Of a stretch of DNA of 64,000 nucleotides, positions 49,653-61,855 are shown piece by piece. Position 1 is the first letter of the stretch. Each line of letters begins with the position of its first letter. The translations under genes were made by a program, and so were the position numbers. Location: contig NC_053499.1 of the NCBI RefSeq assembly GCF_905171775.1, positions 145,950,751 to 146,014,750 of the forward strand. The letters are read 5' to 3'. This stretch comes from Rana temporaria. Its lineage: Eukaryota > Chordata > Amphibia > Anura > Ranidae. Under the pieces are notes generated by a model that did no database searches, was not told the origin of the DNA, and saw nothing but the letters and a program-made list of their open reading frames with translations.

Positions 49653-50342
49653 TATTATAGAGGGAATGGTTTGATGCATATTCATTACCTTAGACAGAGA
49701 AAGGTCTAGCCAAGGCCCAACCTTCTTAATATCAGCTAGGAAAGGGTTAATGGTCGAGGTATACTCGCTCACATCAGACGAGAAAGGGTTAATGGCTTGG
49801 CTCCGCTCTAGTTAATATCATACAGGGTAGGAATAATGGCTTGTATTCACTCTACTATCAGATAGGGAAGGGTTAATGGCAGGGATGGCTCTTTGTCAGA
49901 TCCTTATGAGGTGCGATAAGCTGCCCCGGCTCTGGAGTATAAAGCTTGATTGTTGCCATTACATCATTGGATTGGGAAAGATAAAAATCTGTGCCCGGCG
50001 TTGTATATCACTGCACGTGCCAGAATCCAATAATACCTTTTAAAAGCAGAATGGCGTCCAGCATTTAATGCGTCCCTCACCTTATATCAGACAGGCAGAG
50101 CCAGGATTCTTATGATAAGCACTGTCTGGCTCCACAATGACCGATTTATAAGCCAACCCCTTGCTTCATCTAGGGAAGAATGGATAAAACTCTGGGGCAA
50201 ATTGTAGATTGTAAGCTCCAGGGCCAAACACAAGGAAATAGCTGAAGTTAGTATCACACTGAACAGTTGTTCCTTTATGGTTTACATTTTTCTAGTACTT
50301 TCTGATTTTCATTGTCTCCTTATCCAACATTAAAATACTTAA

Positions 50343-50994
50343 AGTGGTTGTAACACCCCCCCCCCCCCCCCCCCAAAAAAAAAAAAGATCATTTTCCTGT
50401 AAGGCATTCTCTATAGCACAGGACTGCTGTGTAATTAGTCCCTTCCAATGTTGTAATATGCCTGGTTGATCCTGCATGTTCCTGTGTCTCCCTGCCTGTG
50501 CAGACCACGGTATTCATAGCTGCTGTGCCATGATACCATGGTCAGGTTACATGCCTCCGTCAGCCGGCTCTCTGCTTTGAATCTTTCCCCCTCCCTCCTT
50601 GCCAGCGTGAGAGCGGCTCTCCTCCCTGCCCCTCCTGTCGCTATTCAGCTAAATTAGGAAGCAAATCTATGTATCCACTCTGGATTACACAGTCAATCAC
50701 TACAGTGTATGTTTTTAATTTTTTTTTTATGAAAAGGCTAAATACCTTTTCCCACACCGCCGCTGTGCGATCCCCCTCTGCTGTCCGGCTGACGTCACAG
50801 GGGAATCTCAGCCTCTCCCTCTTCTCTCCATAGGTCAGGGTAAAAAAAAGAGGAGGGGGGATCACGTGACCGCACCGCACAGTGTGGAAAAAGGTACTTA
50901 GCCTTTTTCATTTTAAATTAACTCACACACGCTGTAGCTATTGGCAGCATAATCCGAAGGGGATACATGTAAAGTCACAATGTGACTTTACACT
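50343..50994. mobile_element. TTAA-bounded element
   Basis: TTAA lies at 50339-50342 and 50995-50998. The left end AGTGGTTGTAACACC is the standard left end of this group; the right end TGTGACTTTACACT is a diverged partner. It includes a run of 19 C and 12 A at 50356-50386 and a GC-rich segment (about 50560-50890). Confidence 0.6.
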
Positions 50995-50998
50995 TTAA

Positions 50999-51560
50999 AT
51001 GTTATCAGTATCCTCTAATGTTCCCCACATAATTCTGAGTCTTTTTAAATAACAAAATATTATATTCAGTTCTGTATATGGTTTTCTAAATCTGTGATGA
51101 TTATTGTACTTTAACAAGCAGAAATACCCTTGAATCTGTTATATTTATTACTTGTGGTAGGTGTGCCTCTAGTGGAAAAATTGGTTAATAACATATTGAG
51201 GAGTGTTGTGGATATGAAATGCACAAGGTTGCAGTTCATTTTTTCTACTCAATATCAGATTGGAAAATCTCAAAGATTATTATTAACCAGGTTTTGGGTT
51301 TGCTTGTCTACTTGGTGAGTGATATGCACAAATATAAGACTGTTCTTTAGTTCCAGTTCATGTTTACCTCTCTGCAAGTCCTCAGACCTAAGATAAAAGC
51401 TATTACAACATAAAATATAAGGACTATTGACAGTTCAATTTAGGACCTAACTGGAAACAGAGCACCTGTGCTTCAGTTGATTATTTAGACAGTATTCTTT
51501 ATAAAGTCAGTTGGCCTTAGTCTACTTAGGAGGTACAATGTAGCCAACAGTCGTGTCTGT
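50999..51560. other. No gene recognised
   Basis: Unique AT-rich sequence between two repeats; no feature supported. Confidence 0.5.
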
Positions 51561-51727
51561 TAGTGCCGGTTCACACTACCGCGAATTGGGATCCGACTTG
51601 TGTCGCCCCAAGTCGCGCGGCATGAAAAATTCAATTCAAGTGAATGAATTTTTAGTTCATTATATTAAGTAATTATCATTCTTTAGCCACTGTAATCCAG
51701 CCCAAATCGCATATTACTGTATACTGT

Positions 51728-52654
51728 TTAACCACTTAAGGACCGCCTCCTGCAGATATACGTCGGCAGAATGGCACGGCTGGGCACAAGCACGTACCTG
51801 TACGTCCTCTTTAAGTGCCCAGCCGTGCGCTGGCGACCCGGTCCGAAGCTCCGTGACCTGATCGCCGCCGGAGTCCCGCAATCGGTCCCCCGAGCTGAAG
51901 AACGGGGAGAGCTGTGCGTAAACACAGCTTCCCCGTTCTTCACAGTGGCAGCTTCATTGATCGTGTGTTCCCTGATATAGGGAAACATGATCACTGACGT
52001 CACATGTCCAGCCCCGCCCCCCCTACAGTTAGAAAAACATATGAGGTCACACATAACCCCTTCAGCGCCCCCTAGTGGTTAACTCCCAAACTGCAATTGT
52101 CATTTTCACAGTAAACAATGCATTTTTATAGCATTTTTTGCTGTGAAAATTACAATGGTCCCAAAAATTTCTCAAAATTGTCCGATTTGTGTCCGCCATA
52201 ATGTCGCAGTCACGAAAAAAATCGCTGATCACCGCCATTAGTAGTAAAAAAAAAATAATAAAAATGCAATAAAACTTTCTCCTATTTTGTAAATGCTAAT
52301 TGCGAAATTTTTTACCAAAAATATGTAGAAGAATACGTATCGGCCTAAACTGAGGAAAGATATATATTTTTTATATATTTTTGGGGGATATTTATTATAG
52401 CAAAAAGTAAAAAATATTGCATTTTTTTTCAAAATTGTCGCTCTATTTTTGTTTATAGCGCAAAAAATAAAAACCGCAGAGGTGATCAAATACCACCAAA
52501 GGAAATCTCTATTTGTGGGGAAAAAAGGACGCCAATTTTGTTTGGGAGCCACGTCGCACGACCGCGCAATTGTCAGTTAAAACGGCGCAGTGACGAATCG
52601 AAAAAACTGGCCAGGTCCTTTACCTGCATAAAGGTCCGGGTCTTAAGTGGTTAA
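51728..52654. mobile_element. TTAACC-type element, best-preserved ends
   Basis: Ends are TTAACCACTTAAGGACC and GGGTCTTAAGTGGTTAA, so TTAA lies at both extremes and the inverted ends CCACTTAAG are perfect. The interior is the reverse orientation of 48739-49652 (for example GGTGATCAAATACCACC). It has an internal 926-bp span with no protein. TTAA ends suggest piggyBac-type mobilisation. Confidence 0.88.
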
Positions 52655-53879
52655 AGAAACTTTAAAAAAAACTTGTTTCCAGAGGTAAGGCATCTTAAGT
52701 ATTGTTTTCCGAGTCCACATAGAGTGTATTTCCGCCCATACATTGAGCACTTCCTGTACTGTTAACCAAGCCTCCTTCTCAATCCAACGTTTCTATGGCT
52801 TCCCTGCTCATACACAAAAACCTCCTGCGCTCTGGTGTTTCGCAAAAACCGGGTACAACAGTATAGTCTAACGGCAAAGTCTGAAGTCTTGCAGCCCTCC
52901 ACAGAACAAAGGGTGTTCATATGGCTAAAACAAAAAGGATGAGGAAGTGATCTTTGATACAGCCGGAAGTGCGGGGTGGAACGCAAGGGGTACCTGCACT
53001 TCCTGGTTGTACGATGGCGTGCGCTCCCACGGATACATGCTATGATTGGGGACATTTGGCGCATCGGGGTGCCGGCTGCATGCGGCGCCACTTAGTTTTT
53101 ACCTTTACTGCAGTATGAGGGGGAGCAGGTAAGGACCTTTATGTTTGGCCTTATGTGGTGTCCCCTACTTTGGATCGGGCTCACCTCTCTCATCCCCCTG
53201 TGACCTATTTTAATCAAGAAGGCTATCTACTATGCAGTTGTCTATTGATAGCCTAGGGGTCCCCCTGATAGAGTACATACCTTTGTTTACCACATCTGTG
53301 CCTGCTATCCTGAGGTGACAGTAGGGATGGGTGGGGTTTTTGTGAGGGGGTGGGGCCTGTCAATCAGTGGTCACCAGTGTTGAGGGCCGTCTTTCAAAAT
53401 GTGCACACACACACATACCTATATTAAGGAGGACACACAGGAGAGAGTTGCCACGGACCACTTAGGCTTTGAAGAAGGGGGTACGCCCCAGAAACGCGTC
53501 AGTCATCCAGATGTCTGAGGTTCTACTGGCAGGTGCCGTGAGGTCCAGTCCAGCTGTCTGAAAAGCGCTTACTTAAATTTCCTTGTGAGTAGCACCATTG
53601 CTTTTTATTCTGTTTTTAATAAAAATTTAAGTGGAAATGCACAAGGTCGGTTGCCCTGCTCATAGCCACTTGTTTAATTTCATAGTATTCACTTGTGCCG
53701 ATTATCTAGCGTTTTCCTATGTCAGTCTTATCAGCTTCAGGTAATAAGACTGCAGTAATTCAGTCCGATGCCCAGGTTTACACTACACGTGATGTCACAT
53801 GGTCACATAGCAGTGCTCATTAGGGTTTTTTATGCTGATTTACATGGGATAAAGTTGTGGGGGAGGGTTTACAACCACT
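52655..53879. repeat. Nested block with GAAACGCGT core and AATAAA, TTAA at right
   Basis: It ends with GGTTTACAACCACT then TTAA (53880-53883), the right end of the TTAA group, but no matching left end is clear. Inside are GGTACGCCCCAGAAACGCGT (53481-53500) and AATAAA at 53618. An (AC)n patch lies at 53403-53416. Probably at least two elements merged. Confidence 0.5.
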
Positions 53880-54279
53880 TTAATGTACACTACTGAAGTC
53901 GCTCCGACTTCAGAAAAGGTTCCTGTATTACTTCAAGACGACTACCCATAGATTTAAATGGAAGTTGCCTCCATCCAAAGTCGAATCACTGTCTTAACTG
54001 AAGCATCTTTACAGGAAGAGATAATAGTTTAATCAGGCAAACCCCTCCCTCCCACAGAGCTGATTATTCTGTGATTGGCCACAGCCAAAGTCACCTGTCC
54101 TGGAGGCAACTTTAAGTCGCATTGTAAGTTGCTCCAAGTCACGCTGAAGTCGCCTTGCAAAGTCACGCTGTAAGTCGGGTTGCCCCTGTGTGAACCGACT
54201 CTTAGGTAGGTTGGTGGGAGATTGCTACACACTACAGAACATTTTTCATCATGAACAGAACATAACTTTCTGATCTCCT

Positions 54280-55013
54280 AGTAACGGTCACCACCGTTTA
54301 CGACCTTCCATCAACCCACAACAGCTCATCTGACACTCCAACCCTCCAACAGACATCCCATTTCCCAGAATAACGAGACTTGCTCTGTGTTCTGGTTTCA
54401 AATGCAAGACAACTTTAATGGCTAGCTCTCAAGTTTATATACAGTTTTCAAGGCATGCTTCAGTGATCACAGGAACAATCCAACTCTCCACCCACACCCT
54501 GGGGGGCTTCAATACACCTTCAGATGGCTAATTGCTAAACATTCTAGACAGGTCGGCGCCGGTCTATAATTATCATGTCCTAATCACTCCACCTGAGAAG
54601 TCACATTCCTTCATTAACAGAATTCAAACAAAACACCATCACACAATGATTTATTCTCAATCCACATCTTTAGACAGACGTTCTGTCTCCGCATACAGCT
54701 TGACAAGTTCCATTTCACACACACAACAGTATTTAGCATACATAATGAGAGATCCTGGACCAGACTCAATTAGCATGTCAACAGTCTACACAGAGAGATG
54801 AGTCATAGAATAAACCAACACTTTGCAATATCTCCTGCAATATGACCTATCAGTAATGTCCCCTGTCCTGTAATTTAGGATATAATTTCTCAGTCACCCT
54901 ATGGCCCTATCGGACATAAGGTGACCCTAGACATAAGAGTTATTAATGACGCTGGCACAGGAGTACCCCTCATCCTTCCAAAGTCTCTGTTTGTCCCGGG
55001 TCATTCCGTTACA
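54280..55013 (-). mobile_element. Probable solo LTR, CTCCT target duplication
   Basis: CTCCT occurs at 54275-54279 and 55014-55018. Read on the minus strand the segment starts TGTAACGGAATGACC and ends GGTGACCGTTACT, so the ends form the short TGTAACGG...CCGTTACA inverted repeat usual in LTRs, with the final CA changed to CT. At 734 bp with a 5-bp duplication it fits a solo LTR of an endogenous retrovirus or Gypsy-type element. No internal coding region is present. Confidence 0.7.
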
Positions 55014-55018
55014 CTCCT

Positions 55019-56680
55019 CTTCCTGTTCAGTTAAGAAGAGGATTGCAGTGTTTGGGGTTTAGGAATCACCGCATTGTATAGTGTATTACTTTTAGATTGT
55101 AAGCTCTAATGAGCAGGGCCCTCCGATTCCTCTTGTATTGTAATTGTACTGTTTGCCATAACATTGTAAAGCACTGTTACTAACTGTTGGCACTACATAA
55201 ATCCTGTATATTATTAATAATAATTACTGATAGGACAAGCACCGAAGAAACATTGAACAAAAGTATCAGAGCAGAAACATCTTCCTTCCATCCCCGAACA
55301 CTTTATACACAGTCATTTTCTGCAAAAAGTTTGCTTTGAAATGTACTTCCTGTCCTCATCACATAAAACAAACAAGGTCTTGATAAATCGAGCTACATAA
55401 AAATGATCTGCACAGGAGATAAAAGTTGGTGACGCTCTAGTAAAGGAAGTCAGGGCGATGCCTGGCCCCCTCTGTCCTTTTGTGCATCCCTTACATTTAG
55501 ATAACACTTTGTGAGCATGAGTCCCTTTGGGCTACTTGTAAATGAGTCACTAGCATGTCTCAGCCGGTGGGAACTCACAATCTCATGGCCAAGGTCCAGA
55601 TCCAGAACAATTCGGCTGTCTGACAACTCCCAGCATTCCCTCTCGCACTTCACATTCACAGACACTTACTAAAACAGCAAACAACTGCCATTTACTGCAA
55701 CTGTCCACCAGGGGCGCTCTATACCAGGACCACATAAATAATAGTTCACATCAGCCGCTGGACCAAAGGAGCTTACACTCTAATGTTCTGCCACAGTCAA
55801 ACGCTATTATTATAAATGTATATAGCTATAACATATACCATAGTGCTGTACAGAGAAGACTGAGACAGTCACATCAGTCTTTGCACCAGAGGAGCTTTCA
55901 CTCTAATGTCCCAACTTTGGTCATACATTCACTCTAGAGCAGTTCAGTTTGAAGATTTTTTTTTTTTTTAAAGGCTTTATCCTGCTTGAGATTACGAATG
56001 TGAATGAATTCTATTTTGTATTTATTTTTGTGGGTAAAAGAGATGACGACAAATTTTATCTTTAGTGGAAGTTCCACTCCCAACAGCTGATGTGTGATGA
56101 GAACCATATCTGCATGGAAGCAGTAGTATAGATACTAGCATTGTGTATTATGTAGATCCGGATATATATCTAGATTTGGCTCTCTTTATTGGTCACCTGT
56201 GTCTGTACAGTGCTGGGACTCTTCTCTGCAGATGTAAATATTTCCTGGCTCATTTCATTGTGTATTCTGCCAAATCTCTCACAATAATTAGGTGGAAACG
56301 GCTGAAGTGAGCAGGGGGAGTTGGAAAGTCATTGGGTAGGGTGGGAGAAAATTAAAGAGAAGGGGGGGGGGGGTAGTGACTGTTACTTTACTAATCTGCA
56401 CAAGACCACAAGTCTCCAATCTCTGTGATGGAAAAATGAATGAACAGAGCTGGCCACATAGATTGATCGAGATTCAGCCAGTTCAGTTACCTAACAATTG
56501 ACTTCTGTCAAACAGGAATGTTGGAAAATGTTCATTTGATCAGCGACTGTAGTGCTGATCAATGTATTCTGACAGTAGAGTTGTTCCCCCAGCTTTCAAA
56601 ATACAATAGCACAGCGGGGAGGATTCCTCCATGCACCTTGTTTTTGTAGATTGGGAATCTGTTTGTTTTCAGGACCACCA
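55019..56680. other. No gene recognised; one diffuse repeat copy
   Basis: Unique AT-rich sequence with a run of 11 G at 56364-56374. The part at 56440-56660 (CTGGCCACATAGATTGATCG to GATTGGGAATC) resembles 59440-59640 and 16210-16450 and is probably an old repeat. Confidence 0.45.
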
Positions 56681-56689
56681 CTGATGACC

Positions 56690-57051
56690 ACCAGGGATGC
56701 CAATCAGTGCCCATCAGCAATGCCTGCCAGTGCCTCCATATCAGTGATGCCCATCAGTGCCACCCATAAATACCCATCAGTGCAGCCTTTCAGTGCCCGT
56801 GCCACCTATGAGTGCCCATTAGTGCTTCATATCAGTGCCGCCTTTATCAGTGCAGCCTCATCAGTGAAGGAGAAAACATTGTTAGTTACACAATTTTATA
56901 ACAGAAATTAAGAAAAACATATTTGTTTAGCAAAAAAGTTAAAAACCCCAGAGGGCATCCAATACCACCAAAAGAAAGCTCTATTTGTGGGAACAAAATT
57001 ATAAATATTTAGTTTGGGTACAGTGTAGCATGATCGCGCAATAATTGTCAT
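56690..57051 (-). mobile_element. Inverted partial copy of the adjacent TTAACC element
   Basis: Read on the minus strand it contains ATGACAATTATTGCGCG, CAAATAGAGCTTTCTTTTGG and then a GGGCACTGATGG-type minisatellite, in the same order as 57130-57600 on the plus strand. The two copies form a head-to-head inverted pair around a spacer of about 80 bp. Confidence 0.8.
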
Positions 57052-58220
57052 TTAACCACTTCCATACAGGGCACTTATACACCTTCCCACCCAGACCAAT
57101 TTTTAGCTTTCAGCGCTGTTGCACTTTGAATGACAATTGCGCGGTCATGCTACACTGTACCCAAACTAAATTTTTATCATTTTGTACCCACAAATAGAGC
57201 TTTCTTTTGGTGGTATTTGATCACCTCTGGGATATTTATTTTCTGCAAAAAAAAAAAAAAAATGACCGAAATTTTTTGAAAAAAAAAAGGATTTTTTTGT
57301 TTCCGTTATAAAACATTGTAAATAAGTACGTTTTCTCCTTCACTGATGGTACTGCATTGATGGGCACTGTTAAGGCGGCACTGATGAGGCGGCACTGATG
57401 GGCACTAATATGCGGCATGGATGGGCTTGGATAGGCGGCACGGATAAGCACGAATAGGTGGCACGGATGGGCACAGATAGGCGGCACGGATGGGCATGGA
57501 TAGGCGGCATGGATAGGCGGCATGAATGGGCACTGATAGGCGGAATGGATGGGCACTGATAGGCGGCATGGGTGGGCACTGATAGGTGGCACGGATGGGC
57601 ATAAATGAGCACTATCGTATGTGTTGTACTAATGGATGCCAATCAGTGCCAAACAATGCCTGCCAATCAGTGATGCCCATTGTGGGCACTGATTGGCATC
57701 CATTGCGGCACTGATTGGCATCCATTTTTTGTGTCCTCATCCCTGGTTGTCTAGGGTGGCATACTTTTTTTTTAATCCCTGGTGGTCCAGTGGGCATCCT
57801 TGGGGGGGCTGTGCTGATAATCGATCAGCACAACCCCCCCCCCCCCTGTCACAGGAGCAGCCAATCGGCTCTCCTCTACTCGCGTCTGACAGACGAGAGT
57901 GAGGAAAAGCCGATTACCGGCTTTTCCTATTTACATCGTGATCAGCCGTGATTGGACACGGCTGATCACGTGGTAAAGAGTCTCCGTGAGAGACTCTTTA
58001 CCTTGATCGGTGTTGCGGGGTGTCAGACTGACACCCTGCAACAACGATCGCCTCGATGCGTGCCCCCGGGGCGCGCAACGGCTGAGAATCCTGAGGACGT
58101 CATATGACGTCCAGTCAGGATTCTACAACCACTTTGCCGACGTCAATTTGTCATTTGCACTGAAAGCTAAAAATTGGCTCAGGCCAGAAGGGGGAAAGTG
58201 CCTGGTATTGAAATGGTTAA
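57052..58220 (+). mobile_element. TTAACC-type element with internal minisatellite
   Basis: It begins TTAACCACTTCCATACAGG (57052) and ends CCTGGTATTGAAATGGTTAA (58220). Inside, 57360-57610 is a tandem array of about 19-24-bp units with GGCACTGATAGGCGGCATGG, then GATGCC/GGCATC repeats and a hairpin near 57915-57990 (GGCTGATCACG / CGTGATCAGCCG). Open frames rich in PISAHPC come from the array. Confidence 0.85.
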
Positions 58221-59815
58221 TATTTCCAAAACTGAACTATTTGTTTACAGGTGTCAGGACTTCAATGGAATCTCTCCCATGAGACCTGGGGTGGAGATTT
58301 GGGTGGTTTTATGGAATCACAGAGTATGTAATAAACCAAAGCAGGGAGCAATAATTGATGCAATACTTCTTTGGAGAGATCAGCCAGATAATGTAATTTT
58401 CTATAGATCAACTCACTTTGTCCTACTTACTGTAAGTGAAAGGGTAGTTCAATATTTATAATAACTTTCCACCGTCACCTACACAATGAAGGGGGTATTT
58501 TGTGAGACAAACTAAAACTTGAATCCTCATTTCTTTAATGAGAATAAATCTTTCAGAATTTGCCCACCAATCTTCTATAGCAATGCAAAACAATGAATGT
58601 TGTCCCAGGTCACAAAACAAAAGGCATCTCCATTTACAGACTGCGTACAATGGGAACAGACTCTGCCTCTAGTTGTGGTGCCGTTATAGAAGCCTGTGGT
58701 GTAATGTCGCAGCTACTGGAAGAAATGATAAACGAGCGTTAAATACAGGGAAACGCATTGAATATCATCAGTAGACCAGTCTTCAGCTGCATGCAATGAC
58801 CGGACATCTGTAGTGTCCCCATACAGCTGCAGCCTCTAAAGTCTCCAGCTCATAAACTGTAAGCCCCTTTTTATGAACATATCAACTGGCTAATTATATC
58901 AGTGCAGCAGATGTAGAAATGATTGCACTCCAATTATTACACAACCCTTTGTGTTGCATTCATTTATCACAAAATCTTCTCCTGTCATACTACTGGGCAG
59001 TCCGTAGATCATATCACATGCATTCCTCACATCAGGATTTCTCTCCTACTGATCACAGAGAGAGTTAGCTGGAACCTGTAGTTCCCAAGTAGCTGGATGT
59101 CTATAGTTTCATGGAATTAACATGACATGTTTCTTTTAGTGACCTCCAGAGAGCACCAATAATAGCCACACATATGCCCACCCCCCATTTAGTCTGGGCG
59201 TGCATGCACACACCCCAACAGTCAATTGGATGAACTGGTAGGTCCCAATGCAGTAAGGTTCTGTTTAGCAGAATGTTTATTTCAATGCAGATGAAATTAG
59301 CAACACTGGAAGATACTGACATGAGATTGTACCCAATCTAATAACTCTTCTGGCATCCCTCATGTATCTGCGAATATCCTTAGGAGCATGTCTGTCCAAT
59401 CCAGAAGGAAGAGGATATTTTTGAGAAACACGCCCTTCTAAAGCTTGGCCGGTTCAACAGTGACTGGCCAAATTTGTAATCCATCTATGACCATTTTCTG
59501 GTTGACAGAAGTCCAACACAGAAATGTTTGAAAGAGAATGTTGGGAGGAGTCCTGCCAGAATACAAACGCACAGTGCGGAGGGGATTACTCCATCCCCCT
59601 CACTGTGGATTGGGGAATCCATTTTTTTTTTATTTCCTCCATTATCTCACTGGCTGATCAAAAAAATTACTATGGGCAAATGTTTTAAAAAAAAAAAAAC
59701 ATTAACTACCAGTTTTGTCATACAACCAATACAATGCTTATATTACTTCTTTCTTGAAAGGACCAAGAGCAAGAACATAATTAACCATTACTCATAATAT
59801 TTTTTATTTGTCTGA
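58221..59815. other. No gene recognised; one diffuse repeat copy
   Basis: Mostly unique AT-rich sequence. At 59440-59640 GGCCGGTTCAACAGTGACTG to GGATTGGGGAATCC belongs with 56440-56660. No exon-like segment stands out. Confidence 0.45.
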
Positions 59816-60186
59816 TGCCCCATACACACGAGCGGTTTTCCCGTGTATACACACAGTCACACAAAAGTTTGGTGAACTTTTGACTGCCAAGAATGTGGCG
59901 ACGTAAAAGACTACGACGAGCCGAGAATTTTTTTTATGCTTCTGAGCATGCGTCAAATTGTTTCCGAGCATGCTTCAGAATTTTGCGCGTTGGAATTTGT
60001 ACACACGATTGTAAATTCCGATCAGTTTTTTTTCCTGTCAGGAAAAAAGAGATCCTGCTCTCTATCTTTTTCCAGCAGTTTTCCTGTTGAAAAAAGTCTG
60101 ATGGAGCATACACACAGTCGGGATTCCCAACCAAAAGCTCTCATTAGACTTTTTCCAACAGGAAAACTGCTCGTGTGTAAGGGGCA
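59816..60186. mobile_element. MITE with TGCCCCATACACACGA ends
   Basis: Ends TGCCCCATACACACGAGC and GCTCGTGTGTAAGGGGCA are inverted repeats and continue into GGTTTTCC / GGAAAAC. Internal GAGCATGCG and GGAGCATACACACAGTC match the 21361-21782 element, so both are one family. Flanks TGA and TCA do not give an exact 3-bp duplication. Confidence 0.82.
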
Positions 60187-61855
60187 TCAGAAATCTCTGC
60201 CTGGGTGGAGAATTAATCTGTGTTTGGGTGAAGAGAAATCACTATTTAGCCCTTACGTGGCTATACTGTGTGCAATTATAAATATCCGGTACAGTCTTTT
60301 ACTGGATTCATGCATAGAGCATGGGAATTAGCCAAAAGTGACCAATTAGAAAAATCCTAAACAGTAATAATAAGAATTTCCTATTGCCTGGATTCAACAC
60401 CACCAAAAATATCATTCCAATGCCACTCCATGGCACAGCAGACCTTGGCAGACATCTTCAGAGCATATCCCGTCACCAATTATCAACCGAGTTGTGCACC
60501 TCACATCATCACGCTACAGTTTTCTTTCAAAGCACCGTTGGAAGTGAATGGAATCATCATAAAAGCCGTTCCTACAACATTATTTCAAAATAATAAGGCA
60601 TTTTTTCCTGGCCCCTCTTCCTGAGTATGACCCGTCTGCAGAGCTCCCAGCTGCTATTGGCTTAAGCTATGAGAGTCCAAACACAAATGGACTCCTGATC
60701 TGCAGCAGCCAAGCCAACAGTCCAGGCTAGCCAAAGTTCTTTCCTTTCGGACGAGAATGTGCAGAGTTCGTTCAAGACACATGAGGCTTTTCACTCACTG
60801 TGTTCCTTTTTTTCCCCTTACTTTTGCAGTTTTTATTTTTTATTCTGCAGACAATAGGAGAGTAATATGGGGTGTGAATTTAAAGCAGACTTCAATGAAA
60901 GCTCTGACTCTAAGATGATTGCTTTCTTAGAGTACACATCTGTTTTCCCCCAATCTCTGCCAGCTCTGTTACTCACTTTACTGCCCACTAGGGAAAATTT
61001 AAACTGGTGCAAAACAGAGAGAAGAAGTGAGGGAATCACATCTGCCTATCACACTTCAGCCAGCTATGAAAGAAAACATTTAATAGGACAGCCTAGATAC
61101 CAGCTCATGGGTGCCACAAAGCCAGGGTACACTGAGCAATACCATGTCAAATACTAAAAAGACGCATTCCGCCACAGCGCTAGACTGTTCTCGGACAAAG
61201 CTGAGTGACAGAGGTGTTAGTCCCCAATTTATGCCTTTCTTTCTCAATAAACACGAAAGGAATTCCCTCACACATCGAATAATCCCTGAGGTACAAAATG
61301 GCTGCCTAGAAGTCAAGTTCTGTGGCTGTGCTCAGGAGCCTACTGGGAATGGACGGAGCCAAAGACACGCATAATATAAATATAAAGATTCCAGCGAGAT
61401 TTCAGGCTGCAGTAAAGATGCATCTGTTTTATGGAGAAGACAAAAATACACTCAATTTAAAGCACAAAGATATGTCTGTATCCATGGTAAGAGAGATCTA
61501 CAGGAATTTCCTGTCGCATTCGGCTTCCAAATCAGATTTTCCCAGGACTGAGCTCTAGAAGTCCAGTGTTCCTGATGAATCCATATAAACTTTTCTACCC
61601 CCCACCAACCTGCTAAATGAATCCTGCTAGAATAATAGACTATTAACACATTAATAAACAGAAATATGCTTCCTGGAAAGAAAAGAACAGGTTCATAATA
61701 CACTAGTACATCATAATGTGAAGGAATGGATAACTAAAACTCCAGGTGGTCAGGGTGTTTTGTCTGTAATCAATTAAAGTGTGTGACTGACCACTATGGT
61801 AGTACATACAGTACCCCACGATAGAGCGCAACCAAAAGATTAGTCACATTAAAGA
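60187..61855. other. No gene recognised
   Basis: AT-rich, apparently unique sequence. Several open frames of 60-96 codons show no motif and conflict with one another. Confidence 0.5.

Larger units (their letters stand above)
47100..49900. repeat. Degenerate ~60-bp minisatellite split by two transposons
   Basis: The motif ATATCAG(A)...AGGAAAGGGTTAATGGC recurs at about 47150-47210, 48700-48730, 49730-49760, 49775-49800, 49825-49850 and 49855-49880. The stretches between 47255-48688 and 48739-49652 are TTAACC elements, which evidently inserted into an older tandem array. Confidence 0.65.
51561..54204. mobile_element. Element with GCCGGTTCACAC ends, split by nested insertions
   Basis: Left end TAGTGCCGGTTCACACT pairs with the right end GTGTGAACCGACTCTTA. 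Both terminal parts are rich in AAGTCGC / GCGACTT motifs (51595-51620; 53890-54180). The interior is occupied by the TTAACC element at 51728-52654 and a further block to 53879, so only about 490 bp belong to the outer element. Confidence 0.7.

Noticed and set aside
50356..50386. Poly-C/poly-A tract and the poly-G tract at 29804-29820 as functional signals
   Set aside because: Homopolymer runs are common slippage products and may be partly assembly artefacts.
57236..57642. Proline/histidine/alanine-rich open frames
   Set aside because: They read the GGCACTGATAGGCGGCATGG tandem array inside a TTAACC element; not a protein gene.
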